Shown here: positions 10,382-18,271 of the stretch, one piece after another
Layout of the letters: every line of letters begins with the position of its first letter
Position numbering within the stretch: the first letter of the stretch is position 1
Source of the DNA: Nocardia terrae
GTDB taxonomy: Bacteria > Actinomycetota > Actinomycetes > Mycobacteriales > Mycobacteriaceae
Direction of reading: 5' to 3'
Assembly (NCBI RefSeq): GCF_009760405.1
Contig: NZ_WRPP01000001.1
Coordinates: forward strand, 558,001-622,000
Length of the DNA: 64,000 nucleotides
Position numbers and translations under genes: made by a program
Notes under the pieces: generated by a model
Told to the model about the DNA's origin: nothing
What the model saw: only the letters and a program-made list of their open reading frames with translations
The model's database searches: none

Positions 10382-11014
10382 GTGAACGCCATCATGACCC
10401 AGCAGCCCGACCGCTCAGAGCCTGTTTCCGCCGCGCAGCCGTCGACGGCGTCCGCGCCGCAGGAGCCCTCGTCTCCGCAGGAAGCGATCGCGGGCGCGCT
10501 GCGCCGAGAGCGAGCCCGGTCCGGGCTCTCGCTGACCGAGGTCGCCCGGCGCGCGGGGATCGCGAAGTCGACGCTGTCTCAACTGGAATCCGGCTCGGGG
10601 AATCCGAGCATCGAGACCCTGTGGGCGCTCTGTATCGCCTTGGACATCCAGTTCTCCCGGCTGCTGGATCCGCCGAGCCCGCAGGTCCAGGTGATTCGGG
10701 CCGGTGAGGCGCCCGCCCTCGCCTCGGGGCAATCCGAGTACCGGATCGCCTTGCTCGCGGCCTCCCCGCCCGCGGTGCGCCGGGATATCTACCGCCTCAC
10801 CGCGGAACCCGGTCACCCCCGGGAGTCCGATCCGCACAGCCGCGGCGTCGTCGAACACGTCGTGCTGGCCGTCGGTCGCGCGAAGGTCGGCCCCGCCGGG
10901 GCTCCGGTCGAACTCGCACCCGGCGACTACATCTGCTACCCCGGCGATATGCCCCACGTCTTCGAGGCGCTCGAGCCCGGTACCTGGGGCATGCTCATCA
11001 GCGAATACAGCTGA
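10382..11014 (+). CDS. XRE family regulator with C-terminal cupin domain
   Basis: Transcription factor of about 210 residues. The helix-turn-helix is at about residues 40-90 (SLTEVARRAGIAKSTLSQLE...NPSIETLW), followed by a linker and a C-terminal cupin (about 120-205, with the PGDYICYPGDMPHVFE strand and His). This architecture senses a small ligand, often an amino acid. Its position divergent to azlCD predicts it regulates that exporter. The start is GTG 10382 or ATG 10394; neither has a clear ribosome binding site. The first 30 residues are Ser/Pro/Gln-rich and probably disordered. Confidence 0.9.
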   Translation: MNAIMTQQPDRSEPVSAAQPSTASAPQEPSSPQEAIAGALRRERARSGLSLTEVARRAGIAKSTLSQLESGSGNPSIETLWALCIALDIQFSRLLDPPSPQVQVIRAGEAPALASGQSEYRIALLAASPPAVRRDIYRLTAEPGHPRESDPHSRGVVEHVVLAVGRAKVGPAGAPVELAPGDYICYPGDMPHVFEALEPGTWGMLISEYS

Positions 11015-11054
11015 TCCGCGGCTGACTCCGCAATCCTCTGCGGCGCAGGGCATC

Positions 11055-11417
11055 TCAGTGCAGCGTCAGCCAGTGGGCGGACAGCAGGTGCACCGCCGCG
11101 AGCGCCGCGCAGGTGGCCGCCATCGGCCAATTGCGCCGTGTCGCACCGATGATGCCGTCGCCGATCTGCGCCAGCCCGGCCACGATCAGGATCGGCACCA
11201 GTCCGCCGTGTGTGCCCATGGCCAGCAAGGCCAGCATCACGACGCTCAGCGGCACCGCGCGAGCGCCGTACGCGTAGGCGAAAAATGTTGTGCCGGAGTT
11301 GATCTGGCCACCACCGGGTATCGCCAGTGCGGGCCGGGCCATGCCGACGGTGCTCGAAATTCCCGAGATCAGCGCGACGGCCGCGTTGGCGATGGCGATG
11401 CCGGTGTAGAGGTCCAT
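11055..11417 (-). CDS. Small four-helix membrane protein (DUF4267-like)
   Basis: 120 residues with about four hydrophobic segments, Gly/Ala-rich, with no catalytic motif. It resembles the small membrane proteins grouped as DUF4267, whose function is unknown. It is divergent from a marR-type gene with a perfect 17-bp palindrome between them, so it is very probably the target of that regulator. It has a GGGAGAG ribosome binding site just upstream of the ATG. Confidence 0.75.
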   Translation of the reverse strand: MDLYTGIAIANAAVALISGISSTVGMARPALAIPGGGQINSGTTFFAYAYGARAVPLSVVMLALLAMGTHGGLVPILIVAGLAQIGDGIIGATRRNWPMAATCAALAAVHLLSAHWLTLH

Positions 11418-11435
11418 ATCCTTCTCTCCCTAAAT

Positions 11436-11452
11436 CATTCAGACTCTGAATG
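11436..11452. promoter_or_regulatory. Palindromic operator between DUF4267-like gene and marR
   Basis: CATTCAGA-C-TCTGAATG: a perfect 8-bp inverted repeat around one base. It lies 18 bases from one start codon and 25 from the other. The size and form suit a MarR dimer site that controls both divergent genes. Confidence 0.75.
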
Positions 11453-11477
11453 GTTCGAGGGAAGTATCATCTGACTC

Positions 11478-11933
11478 GTGAATGAAGTCAAGAAGCCGAC
11501 CGAACTCCCGGCGACGGTCGCGTTCCGGCTCGGGACGGTGGGTTCGGTGGTGGCGGATCGCTTCGCCGCGCGCATCGCCGACCTGGATCTGAAGCCCAAG
11601 CACGCGGGCCTGATGACCGCGCTGAGCCACGGTGAGGCCGCGTCGCAGCAGGAATTGGCGAAACGGCTCGGGGTCGCGCCCAGCCTGGTGGTGGCGCTGG
11701 CCGATCACCTGGAACGACTGGGCGCGATCGCGCGGGTTCGCGATCCCGAGGATCGGCGCAGGCAGGTGCTCACGCTCACCGATCACGGAGACGAACTGCT
11801 GGCGGCCTGCGAGCGGGCCGCCAGGGAACTGGACGGGGAACTCACCGCCGGTCTGAGGGCCGAGGAGCGCACGGCATTTCTCCGCGTGCTCGGCGTCCTG
11901 GCCGCCGAAGCCGGTCTGCCTACGGGTGAGTGA
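11478..11933 (+). CDS. MarR family transcriptional regulator
   Basis: 151 residues with the winged-helix core: helix-turn-helix around residues 50-75 (ASQQELAKRLGVAPSLVVALADHLE) and the wing with the DPEDRRRQVLTLT hairpin. It starts at GTG 11478. It is most likely an autorepressor that also represses the divergent membrane protein through the palindrome at 11436-11452. The inducer is unknown. Confidence 0.93.
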   Translation: MNEVKKPTELPATVAFRLGTVGSVVADRFAARIADLDLKPKHAGLMTALSHGEAASQQELAKRLGVAPSLVVALADHLERLGAIARVRDPEDRRRQVLTLTDHGDELLAACERAARELDGELTAGLRAEERTAFLRVLGVLAAEAGLPTGE

Positions 11934-11948
11934 CGCCGCGTCTGCCGG

Positions 11949-12677
11949 TCAGGCCGCGCCCTCGCCGAGGTACTGCAGCCAGGTCGGGTCCAGCTCGGAG
12001 CTGGCCGACAGCAAACGCCAGTGCGGACCCTTCGGGGCGACCATCGGGTGGTGCAGGATCCAGCCCAGTTCGCTCAGCAGTTTGTCGGCCTTGCGGTGAT
12101 TGCACGGCGCGCACGAGGCGACGCAGTTCTCCCACGAATGCGCGCCGCCGCGGCTGCGCGGGATCACGTGGTCGATGGTCTCGGCCTTGCCGCCGCAGTA
12201 GGCGCAGCGATAGCGATCGCGGTGCATGAGGGCGGCGCGGGTCATCGGTACCCGTGCCCGGTAGGGGACGCGCACGTAGTTGCGTAGTCGGATGACCGAG
12301 GGGAGTGCCACCGAGGTTCCGGCGGAATGCACGACCGGACCCTCCGGGTTGTCGTGCACGGTGTCGGCCTTGTCGCAGATCAGCAACACGATGGCGCGGC
12401 GCGCGGACAGCGCGGTGAGCGGCTCGTATGTGGCGTTGAGAAGCAGCACGCGGCGTTTGGCCCAGGCGGGAACGGGTGCTGCGGTGGGCGGATGATGCGA
12501 ATACTCGCGATGGTCGCCCGGATGGGCAGGCTCGGGATGAGCGCCCGGGTGATGCTCGGAATGAGAATGTTCGGACAGCAAGTGCAGCGGAGTAGCCCCC
12601 GACCCACGATTGTGGACGTCGGCGGGCTGGAGTTGTCGATGCGTCCGCGCTTGATGAGCGCCGTGCCGCTGCTTCAT
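11949..12677 (-). CDS. HNH endonuclease domain protein
   Basis: About 242 residues. The C-terminal half carries a complete HNH site: CAYCGG, TIDHVIPRSRGG, ENCVASCAPCNHRK, with two CxxC zinc pairs. Upstream lies a conserved block (VLLLNATYEPLTAL) typical of this bacterial family. The first ~70 residues, with the start chosen here, are very His/Pro-rich and may be metal binding or non-coding; a start nearer about 12475 is possible. Substrate is unknown; not linked to a mobile element. The mycobacterial orthologue (Rv2469c) also neighbours glbO. Confidence 0.85.
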   Translation of the reverse strand: MKQRHGAHQARTHRQLQPADVHNRGSGATPLHLLSEHSHSEHHPGAHPEPAHPGDHREYSHHPPTAAPVPAWAKRRVLLLNATYEPLTALSARRAIVLLICDKADTVHDNPEGPVVHSAGTSVALPSVIRLRNYVRVPYRARVPMTRAALMHRDRYRCAYCGGKAETIDHVIPRSRGGAHSWENCVASCAPCNHRKADKLLSELGWILHHPMVAPKGPHWRLLSASSELDPTWLQYLGEGAA

Positions 12678-12944
12678 GGGCCATACCCCGGTTTCGTATA
12701 AGTCCGATTGTGTGGTATCTCGGCAGACTGCCACCCAGTTGACCATGAGTTGGCGCACATTGCACGGTGATTTCACACATTGTCGGGCACATTCGGATGA
12801 ACGGGACGTGACAATCCTGCACCCGGGCGTGGCGGCTGTCGAGCAACTCGCGTTGCTGCGGCGAACGGTGTACAAACGGGCGCCGTCCGACCCGGTCGCG
12901 GGTGCGGCCCGGCCGGAAATCGCGGGAGTGGGCAGAATGGGTGC

Positions 12945-13349
12945 GTGACTTCCGGCGAGCAGACTGCAACTTCCTTCTACGAGGCCGTGGGTGGTGAACA
13001 GACCTTCCATCGGATCATCGCGGCCTTCTACCGCGAGGTGGCCAACGACGAGGTGTTGCGGCCGCTGTATCCGGAGGAGGATCTCGGCCCGGCCGAGCGG
13101 CGCTTGCGGATGTTTCTCGAGCAGTACTGGGGCGGGCCGCGGACCTACTCCGACGAGCGCGGCCACCCGCGACTGCGGATGCGGCACATGCCCTTCAAGG
13201 TGGGCCCGATCGAGCGCGACGCGTGGCTGCGGGCCATGTACATCGCGGTGTCGGAGATCGAGCCGGAGGTGCTCGACAATGAGCACCGGAAGCAGCTGCT
13301 CGACTACTTCGAGATGGCCGCTAATTCGCTCATGAACTCGCCTTTCTGA
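12945..13349 (+). CDS. glbO: Group II truncated hemoglobin
   Basis: A heme protein of 134 residues implicated in oxygen or NO chemistry at the membrane. Group II hallmarks are present: [23 protein letters not shown], proximal His in [14 protein letters not shown] and the W of RDAWLRAM (WG8). The GTG start at 12945 gives the standard N-terminus. It is divergent from the HNH gene and upstream of aglA, the order seen in mycobacteria (Rv2470). Confidence 0.96.
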   Translation: MTSGEQTATSFYEAVGGEQTFHRIIAAFYREVANDEVLRPLYPEEDLGPAERRLRMFLEQYWGGPRTYSDERGHPRLRMRHMPFKVGPIERDAWLRAMYIAVSEIEPEVLDNEHRKQLLDYFEMAANSLMNSPF

Positions 13350-13483
13350 ATTCGTTCCACAGAAGGCGCAGCGCCCCACAGCGTTTCCGGCGGGCTGCAC
13401 CCCTCCGCTGATCATTTGCTGAAACTGGACAAGTCCGCACGACGGGCACCCGAAAGTCGGTGTGCTTTGGCACCATTACGGCT

Positions 13484-15079
13484 GTGACAGAGATTTCCGC
13501 CGCGGCCGGGGACGGGGCCGCGCAGGCGCCGTGGTGGCGATCGGCCGTGTTCTACCAGGTGTATCCCCGTTCCTTCGCGGACTCCGACGGTGACGGGGTC
13601 GGTGATCTGGGTGGATTACGGGACAAGCTCGGCTATCTCGAATTACTCGGGGTGGATGCGCTGTGGATCTGCCCGGTGATGCGCTCGCCCATGGCCGACG
13701 GCGGCTACGACGTATCCGATCCGCGCGATATCGACCCGCTCTTCGGCGGGATCGCGGCGCTGGACGAGATCATCGTCGAGGCGCACGACCGGGGGATGCG
13801 GGTGACCATGGACCTGGTGCCCAATCACACCAGCGATCAGCATCCCTGGTTCCGGGCGGCGCTGGCGGCGGGGCCGGGCAGTCCGGAGCGGGCCCGGTAT
13901 CACTTCCGCGACGGGCGCGGGCCGGACGGCGCTGTGCCGCCGAACAATTGGCCCAGTATCTTCGGCGGTCCGGCCTGGACCCGGGTGATCGAACCGGACG
14001 GTAGACCCGGGCAGTGGTACCTGCACCTCTTCGCGGCCGAGCAACCCGATCTGAACTGGGAAAACACCGAAGTCACAGCCGATTTCGAACAAACTCTGCG
14101 ATTTTGGCTGGATCGTGGCGTGGATGGTTTCCGACTCGATGTCGCGCACGGCATGGCCAAGCCGCCGGGCCTGCCCGATATGGAACGCCTGCCCACCCGG
14201 ATGCTGCATCTCGACGATGACGATCCGCGCTTCAACAACCCCGGCGCGCACGAGATCCATCGGCGCATCCGCAAGGTGATGGACGAGTATCCGCACGCGG
14301 TGTCCATCGGCGAGGTGTGGGTCAACGACAATGTCCGCTTCGGGGAGTACGTCCGGCCGGACGAGCTGCACATGGCCTTCAATTTCCGGCTGGCGCAGAC
14401 TCCGTTCGACCCGGACCGGATTCGGGCCGCCGTCGAGAATTCGCTGCACGCGGTGGCCGGGGTCGGCGCCTCGCCCACCTGGACGCTGTCCAATCACGAC
14501 ATCGAGCGCGAGGTCACCCGCTACGGCGACGGTCCCGCCGGGCAGGCGCGGGCGCGGGCCATGATCATGCTGGAACTGGCGCTGCCGGGAGCCGTATTCG
14601 TCTACAACGGGGCCGAATTGGGGCTGTCCAATGTGGACGACCTGCCGGAGGAGGCGTTGCAGGATCCGACCTGGGAACGCTCCGGCCACACCGAACGCGG
14701 CCGGGACGGCTGCCGGGTGCCGTTGCCGTGGGAAGGGGAGCGCCCGCCGTTCGGGTTCACCACGGGCGCGCCGTGGCTGCCCATGCCGCCGCAGTGGGCG
14801 GCGGTGAGCGTGGAGACCCAATTGGAGCGGTTGGACTCCATGCTGTCGCTGTATCGGATGGCGATCGAGACCCGGGCCGTCCGGCCGGAATTCGCGGGCG
14901 GGCTGGAGTGGTACGGGAGTCCGCCGGGCTGCCTGGCCTTCCGGCGCGAGGGCGGATTGCTGTGTGTGCTGAACGCCACCGACGCGCCGATTCTGTTGCC
15001 CGCCGGGGACATCGTCCTGACCAGCGCGCCGATTACCGCGAGGAAACTTCCGGCAAACTCGACGGCCTGGCTGGTCTGA
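13484..15079 (+). CDS. aglA: Alpha-glucosidase, glycoside hydrolase family 13
   Basis: Cytoplasmic exo-acting enzyme that releases glucose from alpha-glucosides or trehalose-like substrates. Of 531 residues, the (beta/alpha)8 barrel motifs are clear: VYPRSFADSDGDGVGDLGG, MDLVPNHTSDQHPWF, nucleophile D219 in FRLDVAHG, acid/base E277 in IGEVWV and D339 in LSNHDIER. There is no signal peptide. The GTG at 13484 is preferred; the frame is open to 13460. It lies about 130 bases downstream of glbO. Confidence 0.95.
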   Translation: MTEISAAAGDGAAQAPWWRSAVFYQVYPRSFADSDGDGVGDLGGLRDKLGYLELLGVDALWICPVMRSPMADGGYDVSDPRDIDPLFGGIAALDEIIVEAHDRGMRVTMDLVPNHTSDQHPWFRAALAAGPGSPERARYHFRDGRGPDGAVPPNNWPSIFGGPAWTRVIEPDGRPGQWYLHLFAAEQPDLNWENTEVTADFEQTLRFWLDRGVDGFRLDVAHGMAKPPGLPDMERLPTRMLHLDDDDPRFNNPGAHEIHRRIRKVMDEYPHAVSIGEVWVNDNVRFGEYVRPDELHMAFNFRLAQTPFDPDRIRAAVENSLHAVAGVGASPTWTLSNHDIEREVTRYGDGPAGQARARAMIMLELALPGAVFVYNGAELGLSNVDDLPEEALQDPTWERSGHTERGRDGCRVPLPWEGERPPFGFTTGAPWLPMPPQWAAVSVETQLERLDSMLSLYRMAIETRAVRPEFAGGLEWYGSPPGCLAFRREGGLLCVLNATDAPILLPAGDIVLTSAPITARKLPANSTAWLV

Positions 15080-15157
15080 AAGGCGATTGTTACGACACGG
15101 TCGCACTACCCCTTACCGGTCGTAGTAGTCACATGACCATCGACTACCGTTGGGCCC

Positions 15158-15436
15158 GTGAGCATTCTCCAGACAGTGCTGATCTACGTCGGCATCCCGG
15201 TCGCGATCTATCTGGTGATCGCCGGATTGTCGTTCCTCGGCAAGCCGCTGCCGGGCAAGAAGCCGGCACACTACGAACTCGGTGACAAGTGGACCCAGCC
15301 GCCCGTGCTGTGGAGCGCGACCGACGAGGTGACCGGTGCCGGCCACCACGACACTGCTGATTCGCATGGTGACCATGCGGCTATCGAATCCGCCCACGCG
15401 GAGCTGATCGGAGGCCGGGCAAGTGGCAAGTTCTAA
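15158..15436 (+). CDS. ctaJ: CtaJ-like aa3-type cytochrome oxidase accessory subunit
   Basis: 92 residues: one N-terminal transmembrane helix (about residues 5-27), then GKPLPGKKPAHYELGDKWTQ, WSATDEVT and a His/Asp-rich tail. This pattern matches CtaJ, a small subunit found in the mycobacterial III2-IV2 respiratory supercomplex. The next gene encodes a DUF5130 protein, as in Mycobacterium smegmatis where the neighbouring product was also found with the supercomplex (recalled from the literature). The two frames overlap by 14 bases. Confidence 0.8.
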   Translation: MSILQTVLIYVGIPVAIYLVIAGLSFLGKPLPGKKPAHYELGDKWTQPPVLWSATDEVTGAGHHDTADSHGDHAAIESAHAELIGGRASGKF

Positions 15437-15890
15437 TTGGCCCGCGGTGAACGAGGCCGACCTACCCCACGGCTGGGCCGTCACCGTCAGCGGCCGGGTC
15501 TCCGGTGTGCACGAGGCCGGCGACATCTTCAATGACGCGCCGTTCACCGACCGCGAGCGGCTGCTCATGGACAACGCTCTCACCGACGCGACCCGCGCCA
15601 CCAAGGTGCGCTTCAACGTCTACATCGGTGACCTGGGCGAGGACTCGTCCGCCGGCGTCGACGCCCTGTTCCCCTCCACCCCCGAGGCCGCCCGCTCGGT
15701 GCTCATCGCGGTGGACCCGAACACCAGCTCCGTCGAGGTCCGCTCCGGCCGCGACGTCGCCGAACGCGCCAATGACCGCGTCTGCCAGCTCGGCGCCACC
15801 GCCGCCACCAGCTCCTTCCGCCAGGGCGAGCTGATCGACGGGCTGGTCTCCGCCGTGCGCGTGATGGCCGCCGCCATCGGCCGCGTCTAG
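15423..15890 (+). CDS. DUF5130 protein (TPM-like), possibly respiratory supercomplex associated
   Basis: 155 residues with no obvious membrane helix in the first two thirds and an amphipathic C-terminal segment (LIDGLVSAVRVMAAAIGRV) that might anchor it. The family is widespread in mycolate actinomycetes and biochemically uncharacterised. It starts with GTG inside the end of the ctaJ frame, so translation is coupled. Corresponds to Rv2468c. Gene context supports a role at the cytochrome bcc-aa3 complex; the molecular function is unknown. Confidence 0.85.
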   Translation: MASSNWPAVNEADLPHGWAVTVSGRVSGVHEAGDIFNDAPFTDRERLLMDNALTDATRATKVRFNVYIGDLGEDSSAGVDALFPSTPEAARSVLIAVDPNTSSVEVRSGRDVAERANDRVCQLGATAATSSFRQGELIDGLVSAVRVMAAAIGRV

Positions 15891-15909
15891 CCGACACTCG
15901 GTAGCACCA

Positions 15910-15963
15910 CAGGGGCTTCGCCCCTGAAACCCAAGGGGCAGTTTGGGGGCCCAGCCCCCAAAC
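15910..15963 (+). terminator. Tandem GC hairpins after DUF5130
   Basis: Two adjacent hairpins: CAGGGGC-TTC-GCCCCTG (15910-15926) and a perfect 10-bp stem GTTTGGGGGC/GCCCCCAAAC (15941-15963). They probably terminate the ctaJ-DUF5130 transcript. Confidence 0.65.
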
Positions 15964-16136
15964 CCCCGTTGGAAACAACACGGCTCCGGCCCGCGACGAA
16001 GGTCGTCGGTCTGGAGCCGCTGTGTTATCGGTGGCCCAGCTCGAACTCCGTCGCGGCCTGGCTTCGACAACCTCCGCGAGTTCGCTCTCAGCAGATCGGC
16101 GCGCGGAGTCGAGCCGGAGGAACTTACGCTCAGGGT

Positions 16137-16574
16137 ATGGCCGAGCATCCGCGTTTGACAGCTATCCCCGGTGGCCTCGACGAGACGGGGCGGGGGGAGC
16201 GACGCGGCGTCATGCCCGCGGGACGGGTCCCCGAACGTGCGCGGGCCGGATCTCCGGCCGCCGCGCGCGAGCCGCTGTGGCGCGAGGCGCTGGGTGAGCA
16301 GCTGCGGTCCCGGCGTTTGGACCTGGGCGAGAAGCTCACCGAAACCGCTGGGCGGGCGGGCATTTCGCCGCAGTACCTCTCCGAGGTGGAGCGTGGCCGC
16401 AAGGAACCTTCGAGCGAGATGATCGCCGCGCTGGCCGGGGCGCTGGGCACCGACCTCGGCGCGCTCACCCTGCGGGTGGCCGAGGAACTGCACCGCCGCC
16501 ACCTCGCCTCCTTCACCCCCGCGACCGCGCCCCAGCGCTACTCCGGCCGGGCCATGCTCGCGCTGGCCGCCTGA
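16137..16574 (+). CDS. XRE regulator resembling ClgR/PopR
   Basis: 145 residues. The helix-turn-helix at about 45-110 includes LTETAGRAGISPQYLSEVER followed by GRKEPSSEMIAALAGALGTDL, the sequence style of the ClgR/PopR proteins that activate clpP operons in streptomycetes and corynebacteria. It converges on the accessory clpP pair immediately downstream, so it is a good candidate for its regulator. It starts at ATG 16137; the first ~40 residues are low in conservation. Which ClpP genes it controls is inference. Confidence 0.8.
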   Translation: MAEHPRLTAIPGGLDETGRGERRGVMPAGRVPERARAGSPAAAREPLWREALGEQLRSRRLDLGEKLTETAGRAGISPQYLSEVERGRKEPSSEMIAALAGALGTDLGALTLRVAEELHRRHLASFTPATAPQRYSGRAMLALAA

Positions 16575-16592
16575 CCTTCCTCCCACACGTCG

Positions 16593-16634
16593 CGAGTCTC
16601 GGCAGCCGGTCCACGGATCGGCTGCCGAGACTCG
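16593..16634. terminator. Bidirectional terminator between XRE gene and clpP pair
   Basis: A perfect 16-bp stem (16593-16608 with 16619-16634) and a 10-base loop lie between two convergent genes. Confidence 0.85.
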
Positions 16635-16657
16635 TTGTCGGCCATTCCCGGCGGGTG

Positions 16658-17245
16658 CTACCGCGGACCGAGGATCTGGTCGGCGAGGCCGTAGGACAGG
16701 GCTGCCTCGGCGGTGAAGACGCGGTCGCGGTCGGTGTCCCGGCGGAGGACTTCGGGGGATTGGCCGGTGTGGATGGCCAGGATCGCTTCCAGCTGGGCTC
16801 GCATGCGGACGATTTCGTCGGCCTGCAGGATCAGGTCGGGGATGGTGCCCTGGCCGCGGATCGCGGGCTGGTGCAGGACTATTCGGGAGTGGGGGAGGAC
16901 GTTGCGGCGGCCCTTGGCGCCGCCCGCGAGCAGGACCGCGCCCACGGCGATGGCCTGGCCGACGCAGGTGGTGACGACCGGTGACTGGATGTGCTGCATG
17001 GTGTCGTAGATGGCGAGCATGGCCGAGAGGTCACCGCCCTCGCAGTTGATGTAGAGGTTGATGTCCTGGCCGGGGCTCTCGGCGTCCAGGTGCAGGAGCT
17101 GGGCGATGAGGGCGTTCGCGACACCGGAGTCGATCGGCGTGCCCAAGTAGACGATTCGCTCCGTCAGCAGGTGCGAATAGACGTCCATGATGCGTTCGCC
17201 GCGCGGATCGCGGGCGATGACGTTCGGGATCGTGTAGCTGGTCAT
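16658..17245 (-). CDS. ClpP-like subunit lacking the catalytic serine (pseudo-protease)
   Basis: A 195-residue S14/ClpP fold protein. Where ClpP has GQAASMGA, this has GQAIAVGA, so residue 100 (codon 16946-16948) is Ala and not the nucleophilic Ser. The His (IVLHQP) and Asp (RRDTDRDR) of the triad are kept, as are the handle and the C-terminal YGLADQIL. It should therefore assemble but not cleave. It is the second gene of a pair, 36 bases after an intact clpP, with an AGGAGG ribosome binding site. A mixed tetradecamer with the upstream subunit is plausible, as with plastid and cyanobacterial ClpR. These are accessory genes; the housekeeping clpP1P2 are expected beyond tig. Confidence 0.88.
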   Translation of the reverse strand: MTSYTIPNVIARDPRGERIMDVYSHLLTERIVYLGTPIDSGVANALIAQLLHLDAESPGQDINLYINCEGGDLSAMLAIYDTMQHIQSPVVTTCVGQAIAVGAVLLAGGAKGRRNVLPHSRIVLHQPAIRGQGTIPDLILQADEIVRMRAQLEAILAIHTGQSPEVLRRDTDRDRVFTAEAALSYGLADQILGPR

Positions 17246-17281
17246 GCTGTGCCTCCTGGAAATGGACCGGGCCCCATGCGA

Positions 17282-17884
17282 TTACGCCGAGATGCCCAGG
17301 CGCGGACGGTCGGGGATCACCTGGTTGAAGGACTCCACGATGCCGTCGATGAAGCCGTATTCGCGGGCCTGGGTCGCGGTGAACCAGCGGTCGTGGAGGG
17401 AGTCCTCGAAGACCCGGTCGTAGGGCTGCCCGGTGTCCTCGGAGATGCGGCTGAGGATGGTTTGGACGGTGTAGCGCAGGTCGTCGGCCTGGACCTCCAC
17501 CTCCACCGCGCTGCCGCCGATGCCCGCGGAGCCCTGGTGCATGAGGATGCGGGCGTGCGGGAGGGCCAGGCGGCGGCCCGGAGTTCCGGCCGAGAGCAGG
17601 AATTGTCCTGCGCTGCAAGCCAATCCGAGCGCCAGGGTGGAGACCTCACAGGGGATCAGGCGCATCACGTCGCGGATGGCCAGCATGGCCGGCACCGAGC
17701 CGCCGGGTGAGTGGATCCACAGCGAGATCCCCGCCTCCGGATCCTCGGCGGCCAGCGCCATCAGCTGGGTCATCAGGAGGGTGCCGTTGTCGTCGTCGAG
17801 CGCCCCGTCCAGCACCAGGATCCGCCTGGCGTAGAGCTGTTCCCGGGTCCGCCAGTTGAACATCGGAGTCTTGTTCTCTGCCAT
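17282..17884 (-). CDS. clpP: ATP-dependent Clp protease proteolytic subunit, accessory copy
   Basis: A 200-residue ClpP with an intact triad: S91 in LACSAGQFLL, His in ILMHQGSAG and Asp in FEDSLHDR. Motifs differ from housekeeping ClpP (HQGSAGIGG for HQPLGG), and the N-terminus (MAENKTPMFNWRTREQLYARR) is also unusual. It is the first gene of the pair with the Ser-less paralogue. It acts in the cytoplasm with a AAA+ unfoldase (ClpX or ClpC) not encoded here. Comparable second clpP operons in streptomycetes (clpP3P4) are stress-controlled by PopR. Confidence 0.92.
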   Translation of the reverse strand: MAENKTPMFNWRTREQLYARRILVLDGALDDDNGTLLMTQLMALAAEDPEAGISLWIHSPGGSVPAMLAIRDVMRLIPCEVSTLALGLACSAGQFLLSAGTPGRRLALPHARILMHQGSAGIGGSAVEVEVQADDLRYTVQTILSRISEDTGQPYDRVFEDSLHDRWFTATQAREYGFIDGIVESFNQVIPDRPRLGISA

Positions 17885-17892
17885 GCCTTCAC

Positions 17893-17910
17893 GGTGCCGC
17901 AGCAGGCACC
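17893..17910 (-). promoter_or_regulatory. Inverted repeat just upstream of the accessory clpP start
   Basis: GGTGCC-GCAGCA-GGCACC lies 9 bases upstream of the clpP ATG, where it could be a regulator site or a hairpin in the 5' leader. No ClgR-type box was matched with confidence. Confidence 0.3.
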
Positions 17911-18065
17911 CGGAAGTCGCGTCACGCTGCTGTGGGCAGATCCGCTCAGGGCAGCGGAAAACGGTGGCGCTGGAATTGGGGGCACCGATTCATCGGTCTT
18001 CGAACTGTGGTTGCAACGCCCTAATGTCCTGTGCGGTCGGGAAATTCGAGAGAGGGAATGAAAGC

Positions 18066-18197
18066 GTGAATTTCGTCGCCACTTCCACCGGCAGCGATGT
18101 CGGCAGCCTGATCGGCGCCCTGCTGAAGCTGGTGGGCATCACATCCATGTGCACGATCTCGGCGAACTGGGTCGGGTGCAACGGCCAGCCCTGGTAA
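18066..18197 (+). CDS. Putative 43-residue peptide, divergent from accessory clpP
   Basis: A short frame starting GTG with GAGGGA 8 bases upstream. The N-terminal half is an amphipathic/hydrophobic stretch (GSDVGSLIGALLKLVGI), then TSMCTISANWVGCNGQPW with two Cys nine residues apart. There is no cleavable signal peptide. It is followed after 24 bases by the strongest hairpin in the window, which argues that it is a real transcription unit. It may be a secreted or membrane-active peptide, or a bacteriocin-like product; no family recognised. An overlapping ATG-AAA-GCG-TGA mini-frame lies at 18058. Confidence 0.5.
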   Translation: MNFVATSTGSDVGSLIGALLKLVGITSMCTISANWVGCNGQPW

Positions 18198-18221
18198 TCG
18201 GCCCCGACCCTTTCCGGGGCA

Positions 18222-18262
18222 GAGCGACGGCCCTCCCGAATCTTTCGGGAGGGCCGTCGCTC
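18222..18262. terminator. Bidirectional terminator between the 43-aa peptide and pepN
   Basis: A 19-bp perfect stem (18222-18240 with 18244-18262) with a three-base TCT loop, T-rich at the apex. It serves both the plus-strand peptide gene and the minus-strand pepN. Confidence 0.9.
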
Positions 18263-18271
18263 GTGGTCCGG

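Noticed and set aside
9090..10385. Plus-strand frame of about 430 codons across azlC and azlD
   Set aside because: Antisense to two membrane proteins with family motifs; the product is Arg/His/Gly-rich and featureless.
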